Under the pieces are notes generated by a model. The model was not told where the DNA came from. It searched no databases and was given only the letters and a program-made list of their open reading frames with translations. The translations under genes and the position numbers were made by a program. Shown here piece by piece: positions 41,750-51,123 of a stretch of 64,000 bases of DNA. The first letter of the stretch is position 1. Each line of letters opens with the position of its first letter. Where the stretch lies: the NCBI RefSeq assembly GCF_009828115.1, contig NZ_WTYL01000001.1, forward strand, positions 1 to 64,000, given 5' to 3'. The stretch is from Allopontixanthobacter sediminis (GTDB lineage Bacteria; Pseudomonadota; Alphaproteobacteria; Sphingomonadales; Sphingomonadaceae).

Positions 41750-42690
41750 TCTTCGCGGGCACTTACCGAAGGGGCGGTCACGGCCTTACGATATAGCGTT
41801 AGCAGTTGGTCCGCTTCGGTAAGCGCAAGAGGCTTGCCATTGAGTTCGACTGTATTCCCGATCAGCTCTCGCGCGATTAGCGCGTAATGAAGTGCGGTCC
41901 CTGAAAGCCTAAGCTCTGCCGAGTTGGTCCGGCTAAGGTTAGTTGTGAAAGACAATCGACACATCGTTTCTTGCAAAGCGGCCCAGTTGGTCCCGATACC
42001 GGAAAGTATCGAGAAACGGAGCAGACCACGGGTCGCCGCTGCACGCAGTCTGGGCCGTCTCGGTGATCCAGATCGGTTTGCCGGGCGCAAAGCGGTCCCG
42101 CACTATCCGATAATGGTTTTGCGCAGCGTTGGCGCGGGACAGCCAGCTTTCCGAAAAGGCGTCCTCCGGCGAGGTCGTGACGTCCCGCACCATGGGAGAA
42201 CATGTCGAAATCGGGGGCCGGGTTACCGCTAAGCAAACGCGCGGTACTGAGTTCCTCAGGTGGTATCTCGAAAAGCTTGAAGCCTTCCTCACCGGTTGAT
42301 CCTGGTCCGACCAGCAAGGTTCCCGGTGACACCTCATACATGAGATTCTGTAATGTGGCGTGGTGTTGGTTCGATCAGCGGCTCATCATTGTCCTGAAAG
42401 TAGATGCCGTTCGCCCAGGTGCCGCTAACCCGCATTTAGGCTGGTCCCAGCGCCTTGGTAAGCATCCGCAGGCGCTCATTTCCCTTCAGGTCCTGCGGTT
42501 CTCGCTTACGATATGCGTTGGTAGCAAACCGAGCGTCATGAGGCCCGACACCATATTCGAGATTTTCGCCCGGCTCGGGGTAAGGATCCCAGAAGTTGCC
42601 GCCGGTTACCTCGACGGATTCGACATTCTAGGACTGGAAACGCTCGTCGATGCGATTGACTGTTGGCAATTCTGATAGCGCGGGCCCCTG
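41750..42690 (-). pseudogene. Broken glycoside hydrolase (GH79/GH39-like)
   Basis: Pieces of a hydrolase are spread over several minus-strand frames, in the right order. They run VNRIDERFQS then a TAG, NVESVEVTGGNFWDP, YRKREPQDLKG, RLRMLTKALGPA then a TAA, MRVSGTWANGIYFQDND, LLVGPGSTGEEG, APDFDMFS, HYRIVRDRFAPGKPIWITET, PFLDTFRYRDQLGRFARNDV and RELIGNTVELNGKPLAL. They follow the layout of beta-glucuronidase/heparanase-type (GH79-like) enzymes. At least two nonsense codons, several frameshifts and an internal loss rule out function. The exact ends are approximate. Confidence 0.72.
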
Positions 42691-43148
42691 GACAATCGGG
42701 GAATCGAGCGCAGGCCCCACCTTCGTCGTGAAGCAGGAATGTCTTTTCTTGATCAAGATGTTGATGGAAGGCGGATTGAGAAAATCGACTGTGGTTTTGC
42801 GTGAGAGTCGCTTGGTCCCAGACTGGTTTAAGCGTTCAACGCTGCTGAACTTGCGCAGCGGGACTCTTTCGCAGGTAATGCAGCTTCGTTCTCGCAAGCG
42901 AGACAAGTCAGTCGGAACACCATTTCAAATCAGTCGGTTCTCGAGCCACTTGCCGATTTCAACCGGTTTTCGAGGGCGCGCGCACTAGGCTTGGGTTGGC
43001 CGGGTTCAAAACGAGCGCTTAAGATTGAATTGAGGAGATGTCGGGGGGCAAGATGGCGTGCCCGGCATCAGTCTTTCCGACGATATTCGAACATGCCCAG
43101 ATGCACCGCAGGATCGCTTGGTCCACGAGACCTGCCTCGGCCTCTCCG
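42691..43148. other. Gene-free stretch in the degraded region
   Basis: About 460 bases with no convincing protein on either strand. A plus-strand frame over 42650-42988 exists but its composition and lack of a ribosome site argue against it. The only visible structure is the dispersed repeat copy B (43039-43071). Confidence 0.5.
43039..43071 (+). repeat. Dispersed repeat, copy B (partner at 37591-37624)
   Basis: TGTCGGGGGGCAAGATGGCG and the following TGCCCGGCATCAG match copy A with one gap and a few substitutions. Both copies are preceded at a short distance by GGTT(g/c)AAAACGA, so the similarity extends beyond the core. It lies in the degraded region and may be a remnant of an element end. 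Confidence 0.4.
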
Positions 43149-43358
43149 TCATTGTCGGAGGGCAATTTGCAAGGATTCGGAGGCATGCCGTGCAACCGGG
43201 GTCGAACCCGCGCCGCGAGCCGAATGACCGGCATTCTCGTTCAATTCGCTAAGCGCCTTTTGTCGCGCTTCTGTCAGGGTTAGCCCCATGATCCAGTAAT
43301 GCTCGGCCGTTATTTCAAACTTCTCAGCCAGTTCGCTTTCGTAATCCCACTCATCCAT
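43149..43358 (-). CDS. Small protein or N-terminal gene fragment
   Basis: A 69-residue frame whose first 45 residues look natural: MDEWDYESELAEKFEITAEH, then MGLTLTEARQKALSELNEN. The pattern 'G(L/M)(T/S)..EAR..AL.E' resembles the N-terminal prefix segment of some bacterial permeases, but this is a weak resemblance. The last 20 residues (RGAGSTPVARHASESLQIAL) have no such character, so this is probably the start of a gene cut by rearrangement. AAAGG lies eight bases before the ATG. Confidence 0.4.
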   Translation of the reverse strand: MDEWDYESELAEKFEITAEHYWIMGLTLTEARQKALSELNENAGHSARGAGSTPVARHASESLQIALRQ

Positions 43359-43565
43359 GTTCGAAGCCTTTCGTTGGCCTCCCGTTATTTGAGTGACCGT
43401 AACTGACTAACCGGTTGCCGCTGTTCACCTAGGTTAAGTCGTACGTTACCGAATCCGACGCCTCGTGCATGAGATGCGGCAGATGCACCGCCTAATTTGA
43501 ATAACTGGCGTTGTCCGCTCCCAACCGGGCTGCCGCACGGGGCGCTTGCGGTCCAAACCATAGGG

Positions 43566-44633
43566 CTATTTCATGAGCCCGGCGGCACGAAGGGCATCTT
43601 CGATCACCTGCTGGGTCGATGAACCGCTCCTCGGCGCGCTTGGCATTTGCGGCTTCGTGTCCAAGTCAGGCTTTTTGCGCAAAGCCCGGGGCTCACCAGC
43701 AAGCAGGCCCCACGTTCGGGCACTATGGACGGTGGCGGATATGCCTGCCTCGATCATGAACGCTCCCGGTGTGCCGAAGCCGCTTTCGCCGCCAGCCGCC
43801 AACGGTACGCCGTGGCCCATTCCGGTGACCCGGTATTCCTCCACCGCCAGCTTTCCAGCATCATCCCGCCAGACCTTGTGCGGATGGCTATCCACAGTAT
43901 CGGTCTCGTCCGGTGGACCTGCCAGCCGATGAACTTCCAGCCATTGCTTCAGGATCGCATCGGCGTTGGAGACATCGACAATCGCGTCTGCCGTGCCGTG
44001 CCAGATCGAGATCGCTGGCCAATTCCCGGAATGCCCCGCCGCCGCTTCGATTGACCGGCCCGAGGTGCGGTGAGAGGGCGAGTGCGCCTTCATCTGTTGC
44101 AGTGCCTCCGCCACCGAAGCCGCCGCGCCGTGCGGCAGTCCCGCGAGGATAGCCCCGCCGGCGAATTTTTCCGGATAGGTGGCCAACATGATCGACGTCA
44201 TGGCGCCGCCCGCGGAAAGTCCGGTGATGTACACCCGCTGGGGGTCGACGTTATGATGTTCGATCATTGCGTCGATCATCTGCGCGATCGATAGCGTCTC
44301 GCCTGCTCCCCGGCTGGAATCGGCAGGGCTGAACCAGTTGAAGCACAAATTGGGATTATTCGCCCTCTGCTGTTCGGGAAAGACCAGCGCAAAATCATAC
44401 ATTTCTGCCAGCGCAGACCAGCCGCTGCCCTCGTCGAAGCCACGCGCGTCCTGGGTACAGCCATGCAGGACAACCACCAACGCACGCTTGGCGGTGTTCG
44501 GCGCAGGGGAGAAATACCATCCCCCGAGGTTGCCGGGGTTGGTGCCGAAACCTTCAAGTTTCGTGAGTATGGTCGAACGGGGTGCACCGCCCGCGAGCGG
44601 GTTTCTCGCCAGGCCAAATCGGGAAAACGGCAT
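43566..44633 (-). CDS. PHB-depolymerase-family esterase (LpqC/feruloyl-esterase type)
   Basis: A 355-residue alpha/beta hydrolase. VVVLHGCTQDARGFDEGSGW is the oxyanion-hole block, VYITGLSAGGAMTSIML contains the nucleophile Ser, SIWHGTADAIVDVSNA the Asp region, and GMGHGVPLAAGG the catalytic His. There is no signal peptide. The family covers intracellular poly(3-hydroxybutyrate) depolymerases and aryl esterases; length and C-terminal extension fit both. It stands alone, with about 150 bases to the histidine-kinase gene on the same strand. Confidence 0.85.
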   Translation of the reverse strand: MPFSRFGLARNPLAGGAPRSTILTKLEGFGTNPGNLGGWYFSPAPNTAKRALVVVLHGCTQDARGFDEGSGWSALAEMYDFALVFPEQQRANNPNLCFNWFSPADSSRGAGETLSIAQMIDAMIEHHNVDPQRVYITGLSAGGAMTSIMLATYPEKFAGGAILAGLPHGAAASVAEALQQMKAHSPSHRTSGRSIEAAAGHSGNWPAISIWHGTADAIVDVSNADAILKQWLEVHRLAGPPDETDTVDSHPHKVWRDDAGKLAVEEYRVTGMGHGVPLAAGGESGFGTPGAFMIEAGISATVHSARTWGLLAGEPRALRKKPDLDTKPQMPSAPRSGSSTQQVIEDALRAAGLMK

Positions 44634-44785
44634 ATATCAGGGTCCTTGATGATCCACTTCCTGCTAAAACGCATGCCAAGCAATATGGTTGCTGCACTGC
44701 ACCATTTACACCGCGGAAGGGCTGGTGAGGAAGGAGTTTCGCTGCCGGGCTCTAGATCTCGAGAAACCCTCAAGAACGGCACGCG

Positions 44786-46807
44786 CTAGTCTGTACCCGC
44801 ATTGCACAGGACGTTTCGTAACGCGGAACCGAGCATCCGTTCGCTGAACGGCTTGTCGAGTCGCGCTGCGAAGTGGTCCTTCGCCCCTTCGGGCATTTCG
44901 GCGTATCCGCTGGCCAGGATGATCGGCAACTCGGGAAACTGTTCGTGAATTGCGTGGGCGAGTTCGACGCCGGTCATGTTGGGCATAGCCTGGTCGGTGA
45001 TGACAAGATCGACGTCGCTGCGTTCGGCAAGCTTCCTGAGCGCAGCCGCGCCGGATCCGGCCTCGACGACTTCGTGGCCCATATCCTCCAGCATCGCGAC
45101 GGTTCCAAACAGAACGAGCGCGTCATCATCCACTGCCAATATGTTCAACTTCAGATCTTCGAAACTGTCGCGATCGTGATGGTCGGCCTTCGGGCTGATC
45201 CCGGCGGATCCCTCGGCCACGGGCAGGAGTATTTCGGCGACCGTGCCTTTGCCCGGCTCGCTTGTGAGTTTGAACAGACCATTCGACTGTGATGCCAACC
45301 CATGCACCATCGAAAGCCCGAGGCCCGTGCCGCGGCCCACCCCTTTGGTAGTAAAGAATGGTTCGGTGGCTTTGGCGAGGGTCGCGGCATCCATACCCGG
45401 ACCAGTATCCGCCACACGTAGCCGCACGTAGCTGCCGTCCTCCACTTCCGCCTGGTCGGTCAGTTCAACGCAATCCAGTCCGATCGTCAGCCTCCCGCTT
45501 CCCTCCATCGCATCGCGGGCATTGAGGGCAAGGTTGAGGAGCGCCATCTCGAGCTGGTTGGCATCGACCATCGCGTCTGCGACCTTGGCCGAAATGGAGA
45601 GGTCGATATCGATCCGAGGTCCGATCGAGCGCTCGATCAGTTCGCGCATTCCCGGCAACAGGTCCGCTATGTTGACAGCCTTCGTGTCGAGTTCCTGTTT
45701 GCGCGCAAACGCCAGCATACGTTTGGTCAGTGTGGCCCCGCGATCAACCCCGGCAAGCGCGTTGTCGAGGAAACTGACAGAGCGGTCATCAGCTTCGGGA
45801 AGCCGGCGGCGAAGCAATTCGAGGCTCGACCGGATCGCCATCAGCAGATTGTTGAAATCATGCGCTACCCCGCCGGTCAACTGCCCGATGGTTTCCAGCT
45901 TCTGGCTCTGCCGCAGCGCATCCTCGGCTTTGTCGCGGGCAGCCTCTGCCTGCTTTCGTTCGGTGATATCGACGACGGACGCCATCAACCGTTCGAGGTT
46001 GCCGTCATCGTCATATGCAACCCGGGCCGATATGAGCACCTCGGCGCGCTGGCCGCCATTTTTGAGCAACGTATAGGGGAGGTCGTGTACAACCCCTTCG
46101 GCGGCCAGTTTGGCACGGTAGGGGCCATTGTGATCTTCCAGACTTTCCTCGGCGACGAAGTCTATGGCGAGCCGTCCGATTACCTGGTCGGCATGGTCGA
46201 AGCCCATGAACGACAGCCACCGGTCGCTCACGCTTACGATCCGCTCATCCCGGTCAAGCGAGTGCAACGCGACGGGCGTCTTCTGGTAAAGATCGGCCAG
46301 TTCCTGTGTACGTTCGGCCACTGTACGTTCGAGGACTTCGCGCGAAGCTGCGAGGTTCTGCTCGCTGTCCCGCAATTCATCCATTCTGGCGCGCGCCTCG
46401 AACTGGCGTTGACGCGCCTTGAGTGCCGAACGAACGGCCCGCACAATATCGTCCCGGTGCATCGGACGGGCGAGCAGGAGGACGTTGCCAAGCGCATCGA
46501 TCCGCCGCTCTTCCTCTACGCCCCGTGCGCCCTTCATCCCGTTGGTAAGCACGATGAATGGCAGATCCGACCAGGCCGGTTGATTGGCCACGGTCGTTCG
46601 CAGCACCTCGTCCCCGGGGCCGGATATTGATTCCTCGGCGATCAGGACGGCACCGATATGCTGGGCAACGAAGGTTTCGAGTTCCGCCAGGTCCTCTGCG
46701 ATATGGGCTTGGAACCCTTCCTGCTCCAACAAATCGGCGGCCACCTTCGCGTCCCGGCCGCGAGGGGCGAGCACTGCAACCGATGAGCCGTACTTGGAGC
46801 CGGGCAT
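44786..46807 (-). CDS. Hybrid sensor histidine kinase with pseudo-receiver, PAS and receiver domains
   Basis: A 673-residue protein. Residues 1-125 form a receiver-like domain whose phospho-acceptor place reads LIAEESI, without Asp, so it is probably a pseudo-receiver. A coiled coil (RQFEARARMDELRDSEQNLA) leads into a PAS domain (about 170-285). HisKA follows with LTGGVAHDFNNLLMAI, then the ATPase boxes NLALNARDAM, VADTGPGMD and GTGLGLSMVHG. The C-terminal receiver has LAVDDDALVLFG, Asp in VITDQAMPNMTG and the Lys in LDKPFS. No membrane segment is present, so it senses a cytosolic cue. It starts 3 bases after the KaiC-like gene, and the pair is surely functional as a unit. Confidence 0.93.
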   Translation of the reverse strand: MPGSKYGSSVAVLAPRGRDAKVAADLLEQEGFQAHIAEDLAELETFVAQHIGAVLIAEESISGPGDEVLRTTVANQPAWSDLPFIVLTNGMKGARGVEEERRIDALGNVLLLARPMHRDDIVRAVRSALKARQRQFEARARMDELRDSEQNLAASREVLERTVAERTQELADLYQKTPVALHSLDRDERIVSVSDRWLSFMGFDHADQVIGRLAIDFVAEESLEDHNGPYRAKLAAEGVVHDLPYTLLKNGGQRAEVLISARVAYDDDGNLERLMASVVDITERKQAEAARDKAEDALRQSQKLETIGQLTGGVAHDFNNLLMAIRSSLELLRRRLPEADDRSVSFLDNALAGVDRGATLTKRMLAFARKQELDTKAVNIADLLPGMRELIERSIGPRIDIDLSISAKVADAMVDANQLEMALLNLALNARDAMEGSGRLTIGLDCVELTDQAEVEDGSYVRLRVADTGPGMDAATLAKATEPFFTTKGVGRGTGLGLSMVHGLASQSNGLFKLTSEPGKGTVAEILLPVAEGSAGISPKADHHDRDSFEDLKLNILAVDDDALVLFGTVAMLEDMGHEVVEAGSGAAALRKLAERSDVDLVITDQAMPNMTGVELAHAIHEQFPELPIILASGYAEMPEGAKDHFAARLDKPFSERMLGSALRNVLCNAGTD

Positions 46808-46810
46808 GGC

Positions 46811-48307
46811 TTAGTTGTCGTCCAGCAAGGGAGTTGAACCGTTCGCATAACGGGGATTACCGCTGAGTATCTGTTCGAAAGCCGTCAGCGGTTGACCAAT
46901 GCGGATGCCAGCCCGGTCAATACTGAACTCCCTGATGGTTCGTTCATGATCGGACGTTCGCGTCTTGATCACTGCCATTGATTTGCGCACAGTTCCCTTG
47001 GCTTCGAAGAACCGGAGCAGCATCACGGTATCGGCCAGATAGCTGATGTCGACATCCGAACGCAGCTCGCCCGTGACCCCGTGCTGGCCCAGGATCATCA
47101 GCGAAACGATGCCCTGCTGGCTGAGGTAACTGAGCAATTCATGCATCTGCAGGACCAGGAAGTTGTCGCTTGGCATGGCGTGCAGATAGGCGTTCAGACT
47201 GTCGATCACGACCATCCGGGCATCGTCTTCCTCGACTGCCGATTGCACCGCGCCCGCGAACTCACCGGGCGACAATTCTGCCGGATCGATCTGGCGCAGA
47301 TCGAGTTGCCCGCTCTCGATGTACGGGGACAGGTCCATGCCCAAAGCCGCGCAGCGGCTAAGCAAAGTGGAAATGCGTTCGTCGAACAGATAATAGGCAG
47401 CCTTGTCGCCCCGCTCGAGACTCGAGAGAAGGCAGCGTACCGCGGTTGTCGTCTTTCCCACGCCGGCCGGTCCGGAAAGAAGCGTATTCGTGCCCGGCGT
47501 CAAACCGTTGCCTAGCAGTGCGTCGAGTTCCGCCAAACCGGTCGAGATCGGAGCGGAATCGAATTCTCGGTGATGCTCCGACGCCACGAGGCGAGGGTAG
47601 ATCCGAAGGCCGCCCCTTTCGATGGTGAAATCATGGTACCCGCCACGGTATTTCAGGCCGCGGAGCTTGATGACCCGCAAGCGGCGCCGCTCCGAACCGA
47701 AGTCGCTGGCACTGTGTTCGAGTGAGATAACCCCGTGCGCGATACTGTGCAGTTGCAGATCGCCCGGTTCCGCAGTCCGATCATCAAGGATCAGAACCGT
47801 GCAGTTGCGTTTGGCGAAGAAGTGCTTGAGCGCGAGTATCTGACGCCGGTAGCGGAGCGGGTTCTGTGCCAGTAAGCGTAGTTCGGAAAGGCTGTCGAGA
47901 ACTACCCTGGACGGGTTGGCTTCCTGCACCTGTGCGATGATTCCGCGAACCGTTTCGCCGAGCTCGACTTCGCTGGGATGCAGCAATGTCTGCTCGTTAT
48001 CGTTTCCGAAATCTTCCTGTTCGACCAGTTCGAACAGATCGATCCCGTCAAGCGACCACCCGTGCGACGCCGCCGCAGCGTTGAGTTCGTTCGAGGTTTC
48101 CGAGAGCGTAATGTAAAGCCCGCTCTCGCCCCGGTCGCGTCCGGCGAGGAGAAAGTTCAGTGCTAGCGTGGTTTTTCCGGCACCCGGCGTACCTTCGACA
48201 AGATAAAGACGCTCCGACGGAAGTCCGCCGACCAGGATGTGATCCAGTCCGGCTATCCCGGTTGAGATTGGCTCGGGTCCCTCGACCCGATTTTCAGGGC
48301 TGTGCAT
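46811..48307 (-). CDS. KaiC-like double-ATPase (circadian-clock-family RecA ATPase)
   Basis: A 498-residue tandem RecA/KaiC protein. The first Walker A is GTPGAGKTT (39-47), the second GPAGVGKTT (279-287). Walker B regions are SRVVLDSLSE and RMVVIDSLNA. The catalytic Glu pair of KaiC CI is changed to SE (ITLSETSN) and that of CII to DE (YLFDERIST). At the KaiC autophosphorylation site (Ser-Thr in cyanobacteria) the sequence is DISYLADT, so Ser is kept and Thr replaced by Tyr. No kaiA or kaiB is nearby. Such proteins next to histidine kinases probably act in signal transduction, not in timing. Confidence 0.92.
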   Translation of the reverse strand: MHSPENRVEGPEPISTGIAGLDHILVGGLPSERLYLVEGTPGAGKTTLALNFLLAGRDRGESGLYITLSETSNELNAAAASHGWSLDGIDLFELVEQEDFGNDNEQTLLHPSEVELGETVRGIIAQVQEANPSRVVLDSLSELRLLAQNPLRYRRQILALKHFFAKRNCTVLILDDRTAEPGDLQLHSIAHGVISLEHSASDFGSERRRLRVIKLRGLKYRGGYHDFTIERGGLRIYPRLVASEHHREFDSAPISTGLAELDALLGNGLTPGTNTLLSGPAGVGKTTTAVRCLLSSLERGDKAAYYLFDERISTLLSRCAALGMDLSPYIESGQLDLRQIDPAELSPGEFAGAVQSAVEEDDARMVVIDSLNAYLHAMPSDNFLVLQMHELLSYLSQQGIVSLMILGQHGVTGELRSDVDISYLADTVMLLRFFEAKGTVRKSMAVIKTRTSDHERTIREFSIDRAGIRIGQPLTAFEQILSGNPRYANGSTPLLDDN

Positions 48308-48465
48308 GTAGTTGCGATCTCCGTTTCAGGACGAACCTTTGATCGAGGATCTTTGTTCCGCCCTTAATTTCGCTTTACAATGCCCAGCCGCACCGAAAGG
48401 ATGTGAATTCAAAGAGCTGACGGGGCGAGGTCAGACTTTGGCGGGTTTTCGCAGGGGACGGGTTG

Positions 48466-50013
48466 ATGTTCAGAATTCTTTTGGCTGTGATCAGCGGGTT
48501 GGTCCTGACGGCACCCGCGCAGGCCGAATGGCGCGAAGCCAGCAGCGACCATTTCGTCATCTATTCGGATCAGTCCGAGAAACGTTTGCGCGATTTTGCG
48601 GAGATGCTTGAAGGCTATCACTCTGCGATGGAATATATCACATCGATCGAAACCGGTCCTATTTCGCCTTCGAACCGTGTCACAATTTATGTTCTCGACA
48701 GCGATCGTGAGGTTCGCAAGCTGTACGGCGATACTTCGTCGAACGTGACCGGGTTTTATTCATCGCGTGCGGGGGGATCGCTCGCGTTCGTCCCGCGCCT
48801 TGCAAACGGTAGCCGCACCGAACTGTCGGACAGCGAACTCATCCTGCTGCACGAGTACGCCCATCACTTCATGTACAGCAATTACGGGATAGCGTTCCCG
48901 ATGTGGCTCAGCGAAGGTTTCGCGGAGTTTTACGCGTCGGCCCGGTTTGAACGCGATGGTTCGATCTGGATTGGCCGCCCCGCCATGCACCGCGCGTACG
49001 AACTGCTCGGCATGCGGGAGATACCGATCGAATTGCTTCTCGATACCGAGGCGTATGCCAAGCGCGAAAAGACCAGGCAGGGGGATTCGTTCTACGGCCG
49101 AAGCTGGCTCCTTTATCATTACCTGACGATGGCGAAATTCGACGCGGAATCTAGCCGCGCTGACCAGTTGAGCGATTATCAGAGGAACCTGTTCAAGGGG
49201 CAGGGTGCGTTGGAAGCAGCGCGGAACGCGTTCGGCGACCTCGAACAACTCGACAAGGACATCGACAAATATCTGCGGCAACGCCAGATAAGTTCCTTCA
49301 AGCTGCCAGCTGCCTCCATTTCTGTCGGGCCCATAGCCATCCGCACCCTGGCTGCGGGGGCCGAAGAGGCGATGGCCACCCGGATTCAGTCGCGGCGCGG
49401 GGTGGATGCGGAAAAGGCCGCAGAAATATTGCCCGGTATCCGCCTTGTCGGGGCAAAGTTCCCCGACGACCCGTTTGTTCAGGCAACTCTCGCGGAGGCA
49501 GAGTTCGATGCAGGAAATGATGCCTTGGCAATCGCTGCGGCCGATCGCTCCTTGGCAGGGGATTTGTCGAACATAAGTGCACATATCCAGAAAATTTACG
49601 CCACGTTTCGCGCCGCGGAGGACGCTGGAACCACGGACCAGAATGCCGGTTGGAGTGCGTTGCGCAATGCCATCGTTGCTGCAAACAAGGTAGAGAACGA
49701 CCATCCGATCCCGCTGATCTATTTTTTCCGTAGTTTTGGCGCGCAGGGCAGACCCGCGTCCGATCTCGCGGTGCAGGGCCTCGAACAAGCCCTGAGCCTG
49801 GCACCGTATGACGTTGACCTGCGCCTCAATGTCGCGCGGCAGCAAATTCGCGACGAGCGGTTTTCCAGCGCGCGCCAGACATTAGCCCGGCTGCTTTTGG
49901 ACCCTCACAAGACCGGCATTGCCGAAGTGGCTAGTGAACTGATGGATCGAATCGAGGGCGAAAAGGACCGCTCGAAAACGGCAGAAACGCCGGAAGATGC
50001 GAATGCGGACTAA
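48466..50013 (+). CDS. Secreted/periplasmic HExxH metallopeptidase-like protein with TPR-like C-terminus
   Basis: A 515-residue protein. A signal peptide ends at TAPAQA-EW (residue 20/21). The gluzincin-type motif HEYAH lies at 129-133 and is followed by WLSEGFAEFYA, in which Glu150 is the expected third zinc ligand. The rest is helical with TPR-like repeats (ATLAEAEFDAGNDALAI; GLEQALSLAPYDVDLRLNVA). The domain resembles DUF1570-type peptidases, which are secreted or periplasmic and whose substrates are unknown. ATG 48466 is preferred to the TTG one codon earlier. It is divergent from the kaiC-like gene. Confidence 0.82.
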   Translation: MFRILLAVISGLVLTAPAQAEWREASSDHFVIYSDQSEKRLRDFAEMLEGYHSAMEYITSIETGPISPSNRVTIYVLDSDREVRKLYGDTSSNVTGFYSSRAGGSLAFVPRLANGSRTELSDSELILLHEYAHHFMYSNYGIAFPMWLSEGFAEFYASARFERDGSIWIGRPAMHRAYELLGMREIPIELLLDTEAYAKREKTRQGDSFYGRSWLLYHYLTMAKFDAESSRADQLSDYQRNLFKGQGALEAARNAFGDLEQLDKDIDKYLRQRQISSFKLPAASISVGPIAIRTLAAGAEEAMATRIQSRRGVDAEKAAEILPGIRLVGAKFPDDPFVQATLAEAEFDAGNDALAIAAADRSLAGDLSNISAHIQKIYATFRAAEDAGTTDQNAGWSALRNAIVAANKVENDHPIPLIYFFRSFGAQGRPASDLAVQGLEQALSLAPYDVDLRLNVARQQIRDERFSSARQTLARLLLDPHKTGIAEVASELMDRIEGEKDRSKTAETPEDANAD

Positions 50014-50150
50014 GGCGCGACTGTCCGCCACCATTGCGGCGCCAGATCCGGGGTATTTTCGCAAAATCCGATGTTCTTGAATCCGATGTTTTCGCCTATT
50101 CGGTTCGACAGCCCCTCGGCAGTGCGAGGGCCGCAAGAAGGATTTGATCC

Positions 50151-51089
50151 ATGCTGAAGTCTCCGTTCGTCCGGCTGTGCGCTGTTCCGTTGTTGCTGGG
50201 CTTCGCCTTTCCGGCTGCCGCGCAGGACGACACGATGGCGCCGATCGCCATTCCGGAACAGCCCGGCGCCATAGCCCTGCCGACCGGCCCGCTGCCGGAT
50301 GCGCCGGCGAAGGAGTCCTGGCACAGCCAGTACGGCAGTGTTTTTGCGCGAAATGTCACCTCGGCGACCCTGACGCCGTTCCTGCCCGATCCGGCAAAGG
50401 CAACCGGCAGCGCCGTCATCGTGGCACCGGGAGGCGGGTTCCGTACCTTGTCGATGGAAAACGAAGGGTGGGACGTGGCGCGTGCGCTGGCGGACCGCGG
50501 CGTTGCCGCATTCGTGCTCAAGTACCGTCTCAACCAGACGCCTGCCGAAATGGATGCGTTCGCCGAATCCATGAGGCAGATGTTTTCCGGAGCCAGCCGC
50601 CCCGACCGACCATCGCCCGAAGCGCAGATCGCGATGATCGCGCCCCAGATTGCCGACTCCCGGGCTGCTTTCGCACTGGTGCGGCAGCGCGCAGGCGAAT
50701 GGAAAATCGATCCCGAACGCATCGGCATGGTGGGCTTTTCTGCCGGGGCAATGCTGACGATGGCGACTGCTGTTGCCGGCGAGGATGCCAAACCCGCGTT
50801 CATCGGCAATATTTACGGCCCCCTGTCGGCCATGTCCGTACCGGAGGATGCACCTCCGCTATTCGTGGCTCTGGCTGCGGACGACCCGCTGTTTGGTGCC
50901 ATGCAATTCGACCTGATCGAGGATTGGCGCGCGGCGGGGCATCCGGTCGAGTTCCACCTTTACGAGCAGGGCGGCCACGGCTTCGGTATGTACCAGAAGG
51001 AGACCACCAGCACCGGGTGGTTCGATGCGTTCGTGGACTGGATGGCGATGCACGGCCTGATGTCGCCGGCCGTAACTGCAGGCGGCTAG
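50151..51089 (+). CDS. Secreted alpha/beta hydrolase (acetyl-xylan/BD-FAE-type esterase)
   Basis: A 312-residue hydrolase with a signal peptide (VPLLLGFAFPAAA-QDD, cleavage near residue 25). VIVAPGGGFRTLSMENEGWD is the HGG-like oxyanion region, MVGFSAGAMLTMATA the nucleophile elbow with Ser, ALAADDPLFG the Asp region and EQGGHGFGMYQKET the His. It probably removes acyl groups from sugars or other esters in the periplasm. The ATG has AGGATTTGATCC before it. It stands alone between a peptidase and a convergent dehydrogenase gene. Confidence 0.85.
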   Translation: MLKSPFVRLCAVPLLLGFAFPAAAQDDTMAPIAIPEQPGAIALPTGPLPDAPAKESWHSQYGSVFARNVTSATLTPFLPDPAKATGSAVIVAPGGGFRTLSMENEGWDVARALADRGVAAFVLKYRLNQTPAEMDAFAESMRQMFSGASRPDRPSPEAQIAMIAPQIADSRAAFALVRQRAGEWKIDPERIGMVGFSAGAMLTMATAVAGEDAKPAFIGNIYGPLSAMSVPEDAPPLFVALAADDPLFGAMQFDLIEDWRAAGHPVEFHLYEQGGHGFGMYQKETTSTGWFDAFVDWMAMHGLMSPAVTAGG

Positions 51090-51123
51090 CCAGAGGCAAA
51101 CTTCGACTGCGGTTTGTTCGCAG

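Noticed and set aside
42650-42988. Plus-strand 112-residue protein
   Set aside because: It overlaps the glycoside hydrolase remnant on the other strand, has no ribosome site and no recognisable fold.
43185-43215. tRNA gene or tRNA 3' end on the minus strand (GGGTTCGACCCC)
   Set aside because: The T-stem has a mismatch, there is no acceptor pairing and no CCA; no cloverleaf can be drawn.
46811-48307. Circadian clock
   Set aside because: Neither kaiA nor kaiB is present and the phosphorylation residues differ; KaiC-like proteins occur widely in non-clock bacteria.
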